DNA of 64,000 nt from CAILZL01 sp963748005. Lineage in GTDB: Bacteria > Pseudomonadota > Gammaproteobacteria > Steroidobacterales > Steroidobacteraceae. The translations under genes and the position numbers were made by a program. The stretch is taken from NCBI GenBank assembly GCA_963748005.1, contig CAVVHH010000002.1, positions 2,976,001 through 3,040,000 of the forward strand. The letters are read 5' to 3'. Below the pieces are notes generated by a model. The model was given only the letters and a program-made list of their open reading frames with translations. It did no database searches and was not told the origin of the DNA. Positions within the stretch are counted from its first letter, which is position 1. Every line of letters begins with the position of its first letter. Positions 24,527-33,498 of the stretch are shown in pieces.

Positions 24527-24623
24527 CCCTCACCCTGACTCTCTCTCCCCAAGGGAGAGAGAATTGGTACGACACTCTTGCTTGATCTTTCCCTCTCCCT
24601 CAAGGGAGAGGGCAGGGTGAGGG
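24527..24623. repeat. Inverted repeat with CCCTCACCCTG arms
   Basis: CCCTCACCCTG (24527-24537) pairs with CAGGGTGAGGG (24613-24623), and two shorter hairpins lie inside (CTCTCTCCCCAAGGGAGAGAG; CCCTCTCCCTCAAGGGAGAGGG). A fragment of the same kind, CCCTCTCCCTCAAGGAGAGG, occurs after 29594. It may also act as a transcript end for the gcv operon. Confidence 0.85.
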
Positions 24624-24646
24624 TTTTCTTGGAATCAGGAATGAAA

Positions 24647-25012
24647 ATGACCGACCGCAACAAACCTTCCGGCATGACCCGACTGTTCAAGGCCTTTGGT
24701 AACTCCATGAAAGGTTTTACCGGCGTGTACAAGCACGAAGCGGCCTTTCGCCAGGAATTGCTGCTGGCGATTTTCCTGTTGCCGCTCGGCATCTATCTCG
24801 GTCACAACGCTATCGAGCGTGCGTTGCTGACTGGCAGCGTGCTGATGGTGCTGGTAGTGGAGATTCTCAACAGCGCGATTGAAGCCGTCGTGGATCGTGT
24901 GGGTCTGGAGCGCCACGAGCTTTCCGGACTTGCCAAAGACATGGGCTCCGCGGCCGTATTCCTGTCGTTGGCGATGGTGGCCATCACCTGGGGACTGGTG
25001 CTGCTGGGATAG
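24647..25012 (+). CDS. dgkA: Diacylglycerol kinase
   Basis: A small integral membrane kinase that recycles diacylglycerol to phosphatidic acid. 121 residues with three membrane segments (AFRQELLLAIFLLPLGIYL; ALLTGSVLMVLVVEILNSAIE; AAVFLSLAMVAITWGLVLLG) and the signature EILNSAIEAVVDR, which holds the catalytic and metal-binding Glu. The ATG at 24647 is preferred over 24641 because AGGA at 24637-24640 gives proper spacing. Confidence 0.95.
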   Translation: MTDRNKPSGMTRLFKAFGNSMKGFTGVYKHEAAFRQELLLAIFLLPLGIYLGHNAIERALLTGSVLMVLVVEILNSAIEAVVDRVGLERHELSGLAKDMGSAAVFLSLAMVAITWGLVLLG

Positions 25013-25114
25013 CCCCTGCAATCCGGCACTTTTTGACATTTCCATTGGCGCTTTTCCGCTATGCTCCGCAGCCATTGGTCTTATCCAACAACTGGCTAAC
25101 AACAGGTTGCGCGC

Positions 25115-26053
25115 ATGTCGGCATTGATTTGTGGATCGATGGCTTACGACACCATCATGGTGTTCGGCGGGCGGTTCAAGGAACACATCCTGGCCGAGAA
25201 GATTCACATGTTGAATGTGTCCTTCCTGGTGCCGGACATGCGCCGCAATTTCGGTGGTTGCGCGGGCAACATTGCCTACAACCTGAAGCTGCTCGGCGGC
25301 CAGGGCGCGCCGATGGCCACGGTCGGTCACGACTTCGCACCCTATCACCATTGGCTGAAGCAGCAGGGCGTGGAGTTGAAGTACCTCAAGACCGTGCCCA
25401 GCGAGTTTACCGCGCAGGCGTTCATCACCACCGACCTCGACGACAACCAGATCACGGCCTTTCATCCAGGCGCAATGACGCACGCCCATGTCCAGTCTGT
25501 ACCCACCGATGGCGGGGTGTCTCTGGGCCTGATTTCACCGGATGGGCGTGACGGCATGATCCAGCACGCAGAACAATTCGCTGCGGCGAAGATTCCCTTC
25601 ATTTTCGATCCGGGGCAGGGCCTGCCCATGTTTGGTGGTGAGGAACTGCTGCGGTTTGTCGATCAGGCGACCTGGGTCACGGTGAACGAGTACGAAGGGC
25701 AGCTGTTGTCGGATCGCACGGGCTTGAGTCACGAAGAACTGGCTAGACGCGTGGACGCGCTGATTGTCACGCACGGCGCGCAGGGTTCGGTTATCTATAC
25801 CAAGGGTGATCAGCTGCATATTCCTGCTGCGCAACCGGCTGCGGTGAATGATCCCACGGGTTGTGGTGATGCCTATCGCGCCGGCCTGATCTATGGCCTG
25901 ATGAACAATCTGGGTTGGGAAGTCACTGGCCGCATGGCCTCGCTGATCGGCGCCATCAAGATCGCCTCGCATGGTCCGCAGAACCATCGTTTCACGCGCG
26001 ATGAGTTTGCGGCTCAGTACCGGGCTGCGTTTGGTCAGGCGTTGAACTGGTAG
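25115..26053 (+). CDS. PfkB-family carbohydrate/nucleoside kinase (adenosine kinase-like)
   Basis: A 312-residue ribokinase-fold kinase. The N-terminal glycine pair FGGCAGNIAYNLKLLG near residue 46 and the C-terminal signature NDPTGCGDAYRAGLIYGLM near 247, with the catalytic Asp in GCGD, are clear. Relatives with TGCGDA are often annotated as adenosine kinase, but the substrate cannot be fixed from sequence. No sugar operon surrounds it. A GTAG-headed repeat follows. Confidence 0.88.
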   Translation: MSALICGSMAYDTIMVFGGRFKEHILAEKIHMLNVSFLVPDMRRNFGGCAGNIAYNLKLLGGQGAPMATVGHDFAPYHHWLKQQGVELKYLKTVPSEFTAQAFITTDLDDNQITAFHPGAMTHAHVQSVPTDGGVSLGLISPDGRDGMIQHAEQFAAAKIPFIFDPGQGLPMFGGEELLRFVDQATWVTVNEYEGQLLSDRTGLSHEELARRVDALIVTHGAQGSVIYTKGDQLHIPAAQPAAVNDPTGCGDAYRAGLIYGLMNNLGWEVTGRMASLIGAIKIASHGPQNHRFTRDEFAAQYRAAFGQALNW

Positions 26054-26079
26054 CGGTGGCCGTCATATACAGCATGCGT

Positions 26080-26148
26080 GTAGGTCGGGCTTCAGCCCGA
26101 CATCGATTCAGGTAGGGTAAACGCGGCAAGGCCGCTAACCCGACCTGC
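26080..26148. repeat. GTAG-headed REP-like pair
   Basis: GTAGGTCGGGCTTCAGCCCGAC (26080-26101) is a compact hairpin with GTAG head. About 25 bp on, GGTAGGGTAAACGCGGCAAGGCCGCTAACCCGACC forms a second imperfect palindrome ending at 26148. It separates the PfkB kinase from the serine protease. Confidence 0.82.
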
Positions 26149-26170
26149 TGTTGAAGCAAAGGTAAATAGA

Positions 26171-28966
26171 ATGCAAAAACTGCTGGTTCTGGCTTTCACC
26201 TATCTGATCTGTTGCAGCGCGCACGCTGCGGATGTCGATGACAGCAAGTGGGCCAGGACGCTGGAGCGCATCACGGGCAGCGTGGTCAGCATCCAGATCG
26301 ATCAGGTGCGTGCCTTTGATACCGAGTCCAACAGTTCCGGTCAGGCCACCGGGTTCGTTGTCGATGCCAAACGCGGTTTGATTCTCACCAATCGTCATGT
26401 GGTCACGCCCGGGCCGGTGACGGCGCAGGCGGTGTTCCAGAACCGCGAAGAAGTCACGCTGTATCCGGTGTACCGCGATCCCGTGCATGATTTCGGCATC
26501 TATCGATACGACCCAAGCGCCCTGCATTTCATCCAGCCTGCCGAGCTGCCGCTGTACCCGCAGGGTGCTACCGTTGGTCGCGAGATTCGCGTGGTTGGCA
26601 ATGATGCCGGAGAACAGCTGTCGATTCTCTCCGGTACGCTGGCGCGCCTTGATCGTCAGGCGCCGGAGTACGGTGCTTTCAAGTTCAACGACTTCAACAC
26701 CTTCTACATTCAGGCGGCATCGGGTACATCAGGGGGCTCATCCGGTTCGCCGGTGCTCGACATTGAGGGTCGCGTCGTGGCGCTGAATGCCGGTGGCAGC
26801 AATGCTGCAGCCTCCAGTTTCTATCTGCCGCTCAATCGCGTGGTGCGTGCGCTGAAGCTGATTCAGGATGGCAAGCCGGTGACACGCGGTACGTTGCAAA
26901 CCGTATTCAGCTATACGCCCTACGATGAGTTGAAGCGGTTGGGGCTGGATACCGGCACCGAAGCCGAGGTGCGCCGCAAGTTTCCCAACCAGACCGGCAT
27001 GCTGGTGGCCAGTGAAGTGCAGCCCGGTTCGGGCGCTGCGGCTGTCCTGGAACCTGGCGATATTCTGGTGCGCATCAATGGCGAACTGGTTACAACCTTC
27101 GAACCGCTGGAGCAGATCCTGGATGATGCTGTTGCTCAGAGTATCAAAGTGGAAATCCGGCGCGGTACTCAGACCCGTACCGCTGAACTGAAAGTGGACG
27201 ATCTCTATGCAATCACGCCGGACAAATATCTGAGCTTTGGCGATGGCGTGGTGCACACGCTCAGCTGGCAGATGGCGCGTCACTACAACAAACCGGTTGC
27301 AGGTGTGTTCGTCGCCAGCAGCGGTTATGCACTGGGTGCCGCCGGTGTACCGCGCGGCGCGGTGATCACCGAGGTAAATGAAGCACCGATCAACACGCTG
27401 GATGACTTCAGCGGGATTCTCAAAAATCTGAAAGACGGCGAACGCGCCACGCTGCGTTTCTTCACCATGGATGATCCGCGTGCCTCACGCATCGCGGTGC
27501 TGCGCATGGACCGCCGCTGGTATGTCGCCGCAGAATGCCACCGCGATGATGCGCAGGGCATCTGGCCTTGCGATACCTGGCCGGTGGATGGCGTGGCCGC
27601 ACCGCCCGAACCGGCCACCACCCAGTTTGCGCAATCCTCTGACCCCATCATCAATCGGGTTGCGCCGTCACTGGTGATGGTGAACTTCGACATGCCGTAT
27701 TCTGTTTCGGGCTATACCGATCGCGGCTTCTATGGTACGGGTGTGATCGTCGATGCCGTCAAAGGTCTGGTGGTGGTGGATCGCAATACCATTCCGGTGC
27801 CGGTAGGCGATGTACGTCTGACGTTTGCCGGGTCGGTGGAAATTCCTGGCAAGGTGGAATACATCCATCCGCTGCACAATCTCGCCGTGGTGTCGTATGA
27901 CCCGAAGCTGATCGGCGCGACTCCCGTACGTGCCGCCAAGCTCGGCACACAGCGTGTGCAGCCCGGTGAAACCGTGTGGGCAGTGGGCCTGGACAATGAC
28001 TCCAAGGTGAAGTCGCAATCGGCCGTGGTGGCGCAGATTGACCCTGCTGCCTTCCCGCTGTCGCGTACTCTGCGCTTTCGGGAATCAAATGCCGAATTGA
28101 TTGATCTGGTCAACGGCCCCGACAATTTCGATGGCGTGCTGGTCAACAAGAAGGGCGAAGTGCTCGCCAGCTGGTCGAGCTTCATCGTCGAACAGGGCCG
28201 CGATGCTCAGCAGACCATGCGGGGTATTCCTGCGGATCTGCTGGCTGAGACCCTGCAACTGGCCAGTACGGGTGCTGCAGTGCGTTCGCTGGAGGCCGAG
28301 TTCGCGCCGGTGTCGCTGGCCGATGCGCGTCGGTTGGGCTTGCCCGACACATGGGCCGATGCGCTGGTGAAACATGACCCCGAACATCGTCAGGCGCTGG
28401 TGGTGGCGCGTCTGGTCGCAGGTTCACCGGCTGCAAAATTGTTGCGCACCGGCGATGTGATCCTCGCCATTGACGGCGCAACGGTATCCAGTTTTCGCGA
28501 GATTGAGCACGCTGCACAAAAGCCGCAGGTCACGGTAACCGTGCTGCGTAACAAGAAAGAACAGCAGCTGGTGGTGCAGACAGCCGCACTCGGTGGCCGT
28601 GACATCGATCGTCTGGTGTTCTGGGCCGGCGCCATTTTTCAAACTCCGCATCGCGCGCTGGCCGCACAGCGCAACACGCCGGCCGAAGGTGTGTTCGTTG
28701 CTTACTTTGCCTATGGTTCACCTGCCTCGCGTTATCAGTTGTGGGCAGGTCGGCGGGTTGTTGAAGTGGATGGACAGGCGACCCTGGATATCGATACTTT
28801 CACCAAGGCAATTGCCAATCGCCAGGATCGCAGCTCGGTGCGTCTGCGCACCATCACGCTCAATGGCACGCCGGAAGTCATTACGCTCAAGCTGGATACT
28901 CGCTACTGGCCGGCATACGAATTGAAATGGACCGATGCCGGCTGGCAGCGTTCGACGCTGAATTGA
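26171..28966 (+). CDS. Double HtrA-type serine protease with PDZ domains (Nma111-like architecture)
   Basis: A 931-residue secreted or periplasmic protein (signal peptide ending near AHAAD, residue 20). The first protease domain has all three catalytic elements: LTNRHVV near residue 76 (His), HDFGIYR near 107 (Asp) and SGGSSGSPVLD near 195 (Ser). PDZ domains follow (GDILVRING; GAVITEVNE). A second trypsin-like domain from about 500 is degenerate: the His position reads VVDRNTIP, and no GNSGGP-type loop is visible. More PDZ-like sequence follows (TGDVILAIDGA; AGRRVVEVDG). This two-protease layout is known from fungal Nma111 and related bacterial proteins. Confidence 0.85.
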   Translation: MQKLLVLAFTYLICCSAHAADVDDSKWARTLERITGSVVSIQIDQVRAFDTESNSSGQATGFVVDAKRGLILTNRHVVTPGPVTAQAVFQNREEVTLYPVYRDPVHDFGIYRYDPSALHFIQPAELPLYPQGATVGREIRVVGNDAGEQLSILSGTLARLDRQAPEYGAFKFNDFNTFYIQAASGTSGGSSGSPVLDIEGRVVALNAGGSNAAASSFYLPLNRVVRALKLIQDGKPVTRGTLQTVFSYTPYDELKRLGLDTGTEAEVRRKFPNQTGMLVASEVQPGSGAAAVLEPGDILVRINGELVTTFEPLEQILDDAVAQSIKVEIRRGTQTRTAELKVDDLYAITPDKYLSFGDGVVHTLSWQMARHYNKPVAGVFVASSGYALGAAGVPRGAVITEVNEAPINTLDDFSGILKNLKDGERATLRFFTMDDPRASRIAVLRMDRRWYVAAECHRDDAQGIWPCDTWPVDGVAAPPEPATTQFAQSSDPIINRVAPSLVMVNFDMPYSVSGYTDRGFYGTGVIVDAVKGLVVVDRNTIPVPVGDVRLTFAGSVEIPGKVEYIHPLHNLAVVSYDPKLIGATPVRAAKLGTQRVQPGETVWAVGLDNDSKVKSQSAVVAQIDPAAFPLSRTLRFRESNAELIDLVNGPDNFDGVLVNKKGEVLASWSSFIVEQGRDAQQTMRGIPADLLAETLQLASTGAAVRSLEAEFAPVSLADARRLGLPDTWADALVKHDPEHRQALVVARLVAGSPAAKLLRTGDVILAIDGATVSSFREIEHAAQKPQVTVTVLRNKKEQQLVVQTAALGGRDIDRLVFWAGAIFQTPHRALAAQRNTPAEGVFVAYFAYGSPASRYQLWAGRRVVEVDGQATLDIDTFTKAIANRQDRSSVRLRTITLNGTPEVITLKLDTRYWPAYELKWTDAGWQRSTLN

Positions 28967-28987
28967 TCGAACAGATGATTTGTGTAG

Positions 28988-29590
28988 ATGACTGACCCTC
29001 ATGCGCTTGACACCGCGCGACAGCGCTTTGCTCAATACGGCGATGCAGCTGGCTTGTTGATCGATCCGCGCTGGTTGTCGCCGCAGCGAGCCGGACCGGC
29101 TATCTATATCTGCGATGTGGGCAGTGGACGTGTGCTGGTGCTGCCTACGGCTGCGGCCGCACTGCTGAATTTATCCGAGCAAGTGGAGGTCAGCGAGTCG
29201 GACTATCTGAGCATTCGTGCCGCGCTGCACGTGCTGCTGCAGGATCTATTGGACTCTGCTGGTACTATCCATCCCGATACCCGACGCGGCGTGATCTTCG
29301 GCGCCGCATTCTGTATTACCGAAACGCGGGGTTTCCATATCACCAAGCATCACGGCTCGGATGTGCAGTACTTGCTGCTGCGTTATCCCGACGTCGCAAC
29401 AGGACAGTACGTGCTGACGCCCATGCCCATGTTCAAGACGCATCCGATTGGCATGGCGGATCTTGAAGCTACAGCCACGCACGTGCTGCTGAGCGAGCAT
29501 CTGAACTATCCGGAGCGCTTTGCCGGGGGCAAACCACTGGGCTTTACTGAAGTGCGTCGCAATGTACTGGCAGGAGTGTCTAAATCCTGA
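28988..29590 (+). CDS. Uncharacterised 200-residue protein
   Basis: I do not recognise this protein. It is soluble-looking, has no signal peptide or membrane segment, and follows the double protease by 21 bp on the same strand, so co-transcription is likely. Its C-terminal half has a compact, conserved-looking stretch (GVIFGAAFCITETRG, FHITKHHGSDVQYLLLRYP, TPMPMFKTHPIGMADL) rich in His and aromatic residues. The N-terminal half resembles a small alpha/beta domain. No clear Shine-Dalgarno precedes the ATG. Confidence 0.7.
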   Translation: MTDPHALDTARQRFAQYGDAAGLLIDPRWLSPQRAGPAIYICDVGSGRVLVLPTAAAALLNLSEQVEVSESDYLSIRAALHVLLQDLLDSAGTIHPDTRRGVIFGAAFCITETRGFHITKHHGSDVQYLLLRYPDVATGQYVLTPMPMFKTHPIGMADLEATATHVLLSEHLNYPERFAGGKPLGFTEVRRNVLAGVSKS

Positions 29591-29658
29591 AACGACGTTC
29601 CGTTCCCCTCTCCCTCAAGGAGAGGTGAACAAAAACGAGACATCGGTTAGTGATGTGC

Positions 29659-31032
29659 TCAGCGAATATTCCGAATCCTGAACGTCCGCCCCTTGATCTT
29701 GCCCGCGCGCAGCCGTTCAACCGCCTTGCCATGCCAGTTGCGTGCGATGGCCACATAGCTGCGGGTTGGAAACACATCGATCTTGCCCACCGCATCGCCG
29801 GGCAGACCCGCGTCACCCGTCAATGCGCCGAGCAGATCACCCGGACGCAGTTTATCGGTGCGCCCACCATCCACTGCAATGGTGATGAACGGCGCTACCA
29901 GTGCCGCAGCACCATTGGCGCTGCGCGGCAGCTTGCTCCAGTGCAATGGAGTGTTCTGCTGTTCGGCAATGGCGCGCGCCCGCATGGCATCGCGGGGCGC
30001 GCATAGCGTCAACGCAACGCCGCGACTGCCAGCACGACCGGTGCGGCCAATGCGATGCACATGCGTGTCGGCATCCGTGGCGATATCGAAATTGATCACC
30101 ATGGGCAGTTCCTTGATGTCCAGACCCCGCGCGGCAACATCGGTGGCAATCAGCACATTGCTACTGCGATTTGCGAAACGCACCAGCATTTCCTCGCGCT
30201 CGCGCTGTTCCAGTTCGCCATGCAGCGCCAGCGCTGAGAACCCTTGCTCAACCAGCGCGGCGTGTACATCGCGCACGTCCTGACGTGTGTTGCAGAACAC
30301 CACCGCCGATTCCGGACGATGGTGCAGCAGCAGGGTGGCCAGTGCCTCCAGCTTGCCCTCCGGCTGCACTTCATAAAAGGTTTGCTCGATCAGCACTGCA
30401 TCTGAATCGCTCCTGATCGTGACATCCAGCGGCTCACGCTGAAACTGCCGGCTGAATTGCCGGATGGGAGCCGGCATGGTGGCGGAGAACATCAATGTCT
30501 GTCTTTCAGCCGGGGTGTACTCAATGATCTCGCCAATCGCATCGGCAAAACCCATATCCAGCATCCGGTCGGCTTCATCCAGCACGAGCACTTTCAGCAT
30601 CTCCATCGGCAGCGTTTTTTTCTTGAGCAGGTCCAGAATGCGCCCAGGCGTGCCCACGGCAATGTGCGGTTCATGCGTCAGCGAATTGATATGCGTGCGG
30701 CGCGGCACACCGCCGCACAGCGTCGTCACTTTCACGTTGGGAATAAAACTGGCCAGCCGCCGGATCTCGCGACTGACCTGATCCGCCAGCTCGCGCGTCG
30801 GACACAGCACCAGGCCTTGCACCTTGCTGATGCTCGCATCCAGTGACGACAGCAGTCCCAGCGCGAATGCCGCAGTCTTGCCACTACCGGTCTTGGCCTG
30901 CGCCACCACATCACGCCCGCCCAGAATCGCCGGCAGCGACGCGGACTGTACCGGCGTCATTTCGGTGTATTCCAGCTCGGCCAGCGCCTTCAGCAGGGGT
31001 TCGCTTAGCTTCAGTTCGGAAAATTGTTTCAT
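29659..31032 (-). CDS. dbpA: ATP-dependent RNA helicase DbpA
   Basis: A DEAD-box helicase of 457 residues that acts in 50S subunit assembly, binding hairpin 92 of 23S rRNA. Helicase motifs in order: AKTGSGKTAAF (I), PTRELADQ (Ia), VLDEADRMLDMG (II), FSATMP (III), VFCNTRQD (IV), ATDVAARGLD (V) and HRIGRTGRAG (VI). The C-terminal DbpA RNA-recognition domain (ITIAVDGGRTDKLRPGDLLGAL...KIDVF) is present and distinguishes it from generic DEAD-box proteins. Confidence 0.95.
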   Translation of the reverse strand: MKQFSELKLSEPLLKALAELEYTEMTPVQSASLPAILGGRDVVAQAKTGSGKTAAFALGLLSSLDASISKVQGLVLCPTRELADQVSREIRRLASFIPNVKVTTLCGGVPRRTHINSLTHEPHIAVGTPGRILDLLKKKTLPMEMLKVLVLDEADRMLDMGFADAIGEIIEYTPAERQTLMFSATMPAPIRQFSRQFQREPLDVTIRSDSDAVLIEQTFYEVQPEGKLEALATLLLHHRPESAVVFCNTRQDVRDVHAALVEQGFSALALHGELEQREREEMLVRFANRSSNVLIATDVAARGLDIKELPMVINFDIATDADTHVHRIGRTGRAGSRGVALTLCAPRDAMRARAIAEQQNTPLHWSKLPRSANGAAALVAPFITIAVDGGRTDKLRPGDLLGALTGDAGLPGDAVGKIDVFPTRSYVAIARNWHGKAVERLRAGKIKGRTFRIRNIR

Positions 31033-31123
31033 GCGGGCATGATCGCATTAAAGAGGCACGCATGCTGGATGCATCTGTAGGTCGTACCGAGCTTTGTTCC
31101 AAACAAACCGAGGTTTGTTACAT

Positions 31124-31190
31124 TTTTGTAGGTCTGGTTTTACACCCGATTTCCTGTCAAGAAGTCGGGTGTAAAACCAGACCTACAAAA
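31124..31190. repeat. GTAG-headed inverted repeat
   Basis: TTTTGTAGGTCTGGTTTTACACCCGA and its complement TCGGGTGTAAAACCAGACCTACAAAA form a long nearly perfect stem with a 14-nt centre. A separate GTAGGTCGTACCGAG fragment lies at 31077. It fills the gap between dbpA and rnhA, upstream of dbpA on its strand. Confidence 0.87.
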
Positions 31191-31199
31191 GAACTGCCA

Positions 31200-31955
31200 T
31201 CAACCCTTGCGCATCTTCAGCAGCGTTTCGATGTCCATGGTCTCTTCGTAACGCTTGAACTCCCGGGTCTTGCTCAGCGCGGCATACATGGCCATCCGGT
31301 CGGCGAGCTCGTTACCTTCGGTGCCGACGTGCGCGGCGACGTGGGTGAGGATCAGGTCGTCATCCTTGATGCGCTGGTAGATGGCATAGCTGTCCTGGAT
31401 GATGTCGAGGTTCTTGATCTCGCCATCTTTCCGGGTCCAGCCTTTCTTCTCCCAGCCGGGCGCCCAGACACTGATGCAGTTGATGGCGTATTGCGAGTCG
31501 CTGCAGATCTCGACGGTATTGCCGGCCTTGAGTTCGGTTTCGGCCATGCGCAGGGCTTCGTGGAGGGCATTCAGCTCGGCGGTGTTGTTGGTGCCCTGCG
31601 GGTTGTACAGGCCGTACCAGAGTTCGGCGAGCTGGCCGTTGCGATACACCACTACGCCCGAGCCGGCATTACCGGGGTTGGGTTCACAGGCGCCATCGCA
31701 ATAGATGCTGACGTTGGCTTGATGCGCGATATGTGCAGCCGCCCGATCGCTCTTGCTGGTGGCTGGTTTATTGCCAACGCGACTCACGATGTGCGCACTG
31801 CTGCCGTCGCGATAGGCCTGCTCGGCTTCGACCCGACTGGGGAATGACTTGTAGCGGGCACCGGTAAACTTGTCGACAGAGGCCAGTGCGGCGGGCCAGT
31901 TGTCGAACACGCCGGTACTGCGGCCGGACCAGACTACGTAGTATTTTTGCGCCAT
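31200..31955 (-). CDS. Ribonuclease H with N-terminal viroplasmin domain
   Basis: A 251-residue RNase HI-type enzyme. The N-terminal caulimovirus viroplasmin domain (KYYVVWSGRSTGVFDNW...VDKFTGARYKSFPSRVEAEQAY) resembles that of eukaryotic RNase H1 and binds RNA-DNA hybrids. The C-terminal catalytic domain has IYCDGACEPNPG (Asp), TNNTAELNALHEAL (Glu), ICSDSQYAIN (Asp) and a HVAAHVGTEGNELAD end (Asp). The insertion and spacing fit this group rather than E. coli RnhA. Confidence 0.92.
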   Translation of the reverse strand: MAQKYYVVWSGRSTGVFDNWPAALASVDKFTGARYKSFPSRVEAEQAYRDGSSAHIVSRVGNKPATSKSDRAAAHIAHQANVSIYCDGACEPNPGNAGSGVVVYRNGQLAELWYGLYNPQGTNNTAELNALHEALRMAETELKAGNTVEICSDSQYAINCISVWAPGWEKKGWTRKDGEIKNLDIIQDSYAIYQRIKDDDLILTHVAAHVGTEGNELADRMAMYAALSKTREFKRYEETMDIETLLKMRKG

Positions 31956-32003
31956 GCGGTGATTGATGAGTGACTGGGCCTAACGGGTGTTGAATCATCT
32001 GGT

Positions 32004-32069
32004 CTCCGGTCCCTGATCTTGTCGAAGGGTCTTCAGATCAGGACCCTTCGACAAGATCAGGGACCGGAG
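32004..32069. repeat. Perfect 28-bp inverted repeat with 10-nt loop
   Basis: CTCCGGTCCCTGATCTTGTC and eight further bases (32004-32031) are perfectly complementary to 32042-32069. It lies in the gap between the RNase H start and the divergent MFS gene. The phrase CTTCGACA within it also occurs in the repeat at 39110-39167. Confidence 0.88.
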
Positions 32070-32170
32070 TGCATCAGCATTAGCTTACTGCATGAATTGT
32101 CTTGCCCCCTATTATCTTGCGCATGCGACAATCCACTTCATTCCACCAAGCCTGCAGCGCCGAATAACAA

Positions 32171-33457
32171 ATGACACCACCAGCCTCCGCGCCGCGCGCC
32201 GGTAATTCGCCAGCGCGTGTGCTGTTCGCCAGCCTGATCGGCACCACCATCGAGTTTTTTGATTTCTACATCTACGCCACTGCGGCCGTGCTGGTTTTCC
32301 CGCAGCTGTTCTTTCCCAGGGGTGATCCGGCTTCGGCCACCTTACAATCGCTGGCCACGTTTGCACTGGCGTTTTTTGCACGCCCGGTCGGTTCGGCAGT
32401 TTTTGGTCACTTCGGTGATCGCATCGGTCGCAAGGCCACGCTGGTGGCGGCGTTGCTGACCATGGGGTTGTCGACGGTGTTCATTGGCCTGCTGCCCACC
32501 TATGCCAGCATCGGCGTATTCGCGCCGCTGCTGCTGGCGCTGTGCCGTTTCGGTCAGGGTCTTGGGCTGGGGGGTGAATGGGGTGGTGCGGTGCTGCTGG
32601 CCACCGAGAATGCACCACCCGGCAAGCGTGCCTGGTATGGCATGTTTCCACAGCTGGGCGCGCCGATCGGTTTTTTGTGTTCCACAGGCATTTTTCTGCT
32701 GCTCACCGATATGCTGACTGACGAGCAATTCTTTGCCTGGGGCTGGCGGATTCCGTTTGTGGCCAGTTCGCTGCTGGTGTTTGTTGGCCTCTATGTGCGC
32801 CTGAAGCTGGAAGAAACACCGGCATTTCAGAAGGCCATCGACAACAACGAACGCGTGCGCCTGCCGATGATGACAGTGCTGGTGCAGCATCCCGGCATGT
32901 TGCTGCTGGGTACGTTGTCCGCAGTGGCGACCTTTGTGGTGTTTTATCTGATGACGGTGTTCAGCCTGAGCTGGGGTACTTCGGCGCTGGGGTACAGTCG
33001 CAGCGACTTTCTGGTGCTGCAGATGATCGGTGTTCTGTTTTTTTCAATCACCATCCCGCTCTCTGCCGTGATTGCGGACAAGCTCAGTAGTCGCACCATG
33101 CTGATGGTGGCTGCGGTGCTGGTGATGGTGTTTGGGCTGGCGTTCGCACCGCTGTTCGGTTCAGGCAGCAAACTCAATGTGCTGCTATTTCTATGTCTAG
33201 GTTTGGGGCTGATGGGGCTGACCTATGGGCCGATCGGCGCTTCATTGTCAGGTTTGTTTCCCACTGCAGTGCGTTATACCGGCTCGTCTCTGACCTTCAA
33301 TCTTGCAGGCATTATTGGCGCTTCACTGGCGCCGTATATTGCAACGTACCTGGCGACTCACTATGGTCTGCAGTATGTCGGTTACTACATGTCGCTGGCG
33401 GGATTCCTGACGCTGGCGGCGCTGTGGCTGATTGGCAGACGCACGGTTCAGGATTGA
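32171..33457 (+). CDS. MFS transporter, metabolite:H+ symporter type
   Basis: A 428-residue, 12-segment transporter of the MHS branch of the major facilitator superfamily (ProP, ShiA and KgtP relatives). The MFS loop 2-3 motif reads FGHFGDRIGRKATLVAALL near residue 77, and the MHS-typical start TTIEFFDFYIYATAA near 22 and GGEWGGAVLLATE near 134 are clear. The substrate (often an organic acid, proline or shikimate) cannot be told. It is divergent from rnhA and followed by a small membrane protein. Confidence 0.88.
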   Translation: MTPPASAPRAGNSPARVLFASLIGTTIEFFDFYIYATAAVLVFPQLFFPRGDPASATLQSLATFALAFFARPVGSAVFGHFGDRIGRKATLVAALLTMGLSTVFIGLLPTYASIGVFAPLLLALCRFGQGLGLGGEWGGAVLLATENAPPGKRAWYGMFPQLGAPIGFLCSTGIFLLLTDMLTDEQFFAWGWRIPFVASSLLVFVGLYVRLKLEETPAFQKAIDNNERVRLPMMTVLVQHPGMLLLGTLSAVATFVVFYLMTVFSLSWGTSALGYSRSDFLVLQMIGVLFFSITIPLSAVIADKLSSRTMLMVAAVLVMVFGLAFAPLFGSGSKLNVLLFLCLGLGLMGLTYGPIGASLSGLFPTAVRYTGSSLTFNLAGIIGASLAPYIATYLATHYGLQYVGYYMSLAGFLTLAALWLIGRRTVQD

Positions 33458-33498
33458 TCTTTGATACCAACAAGAATACCGAATACACGGAGGGTGTG

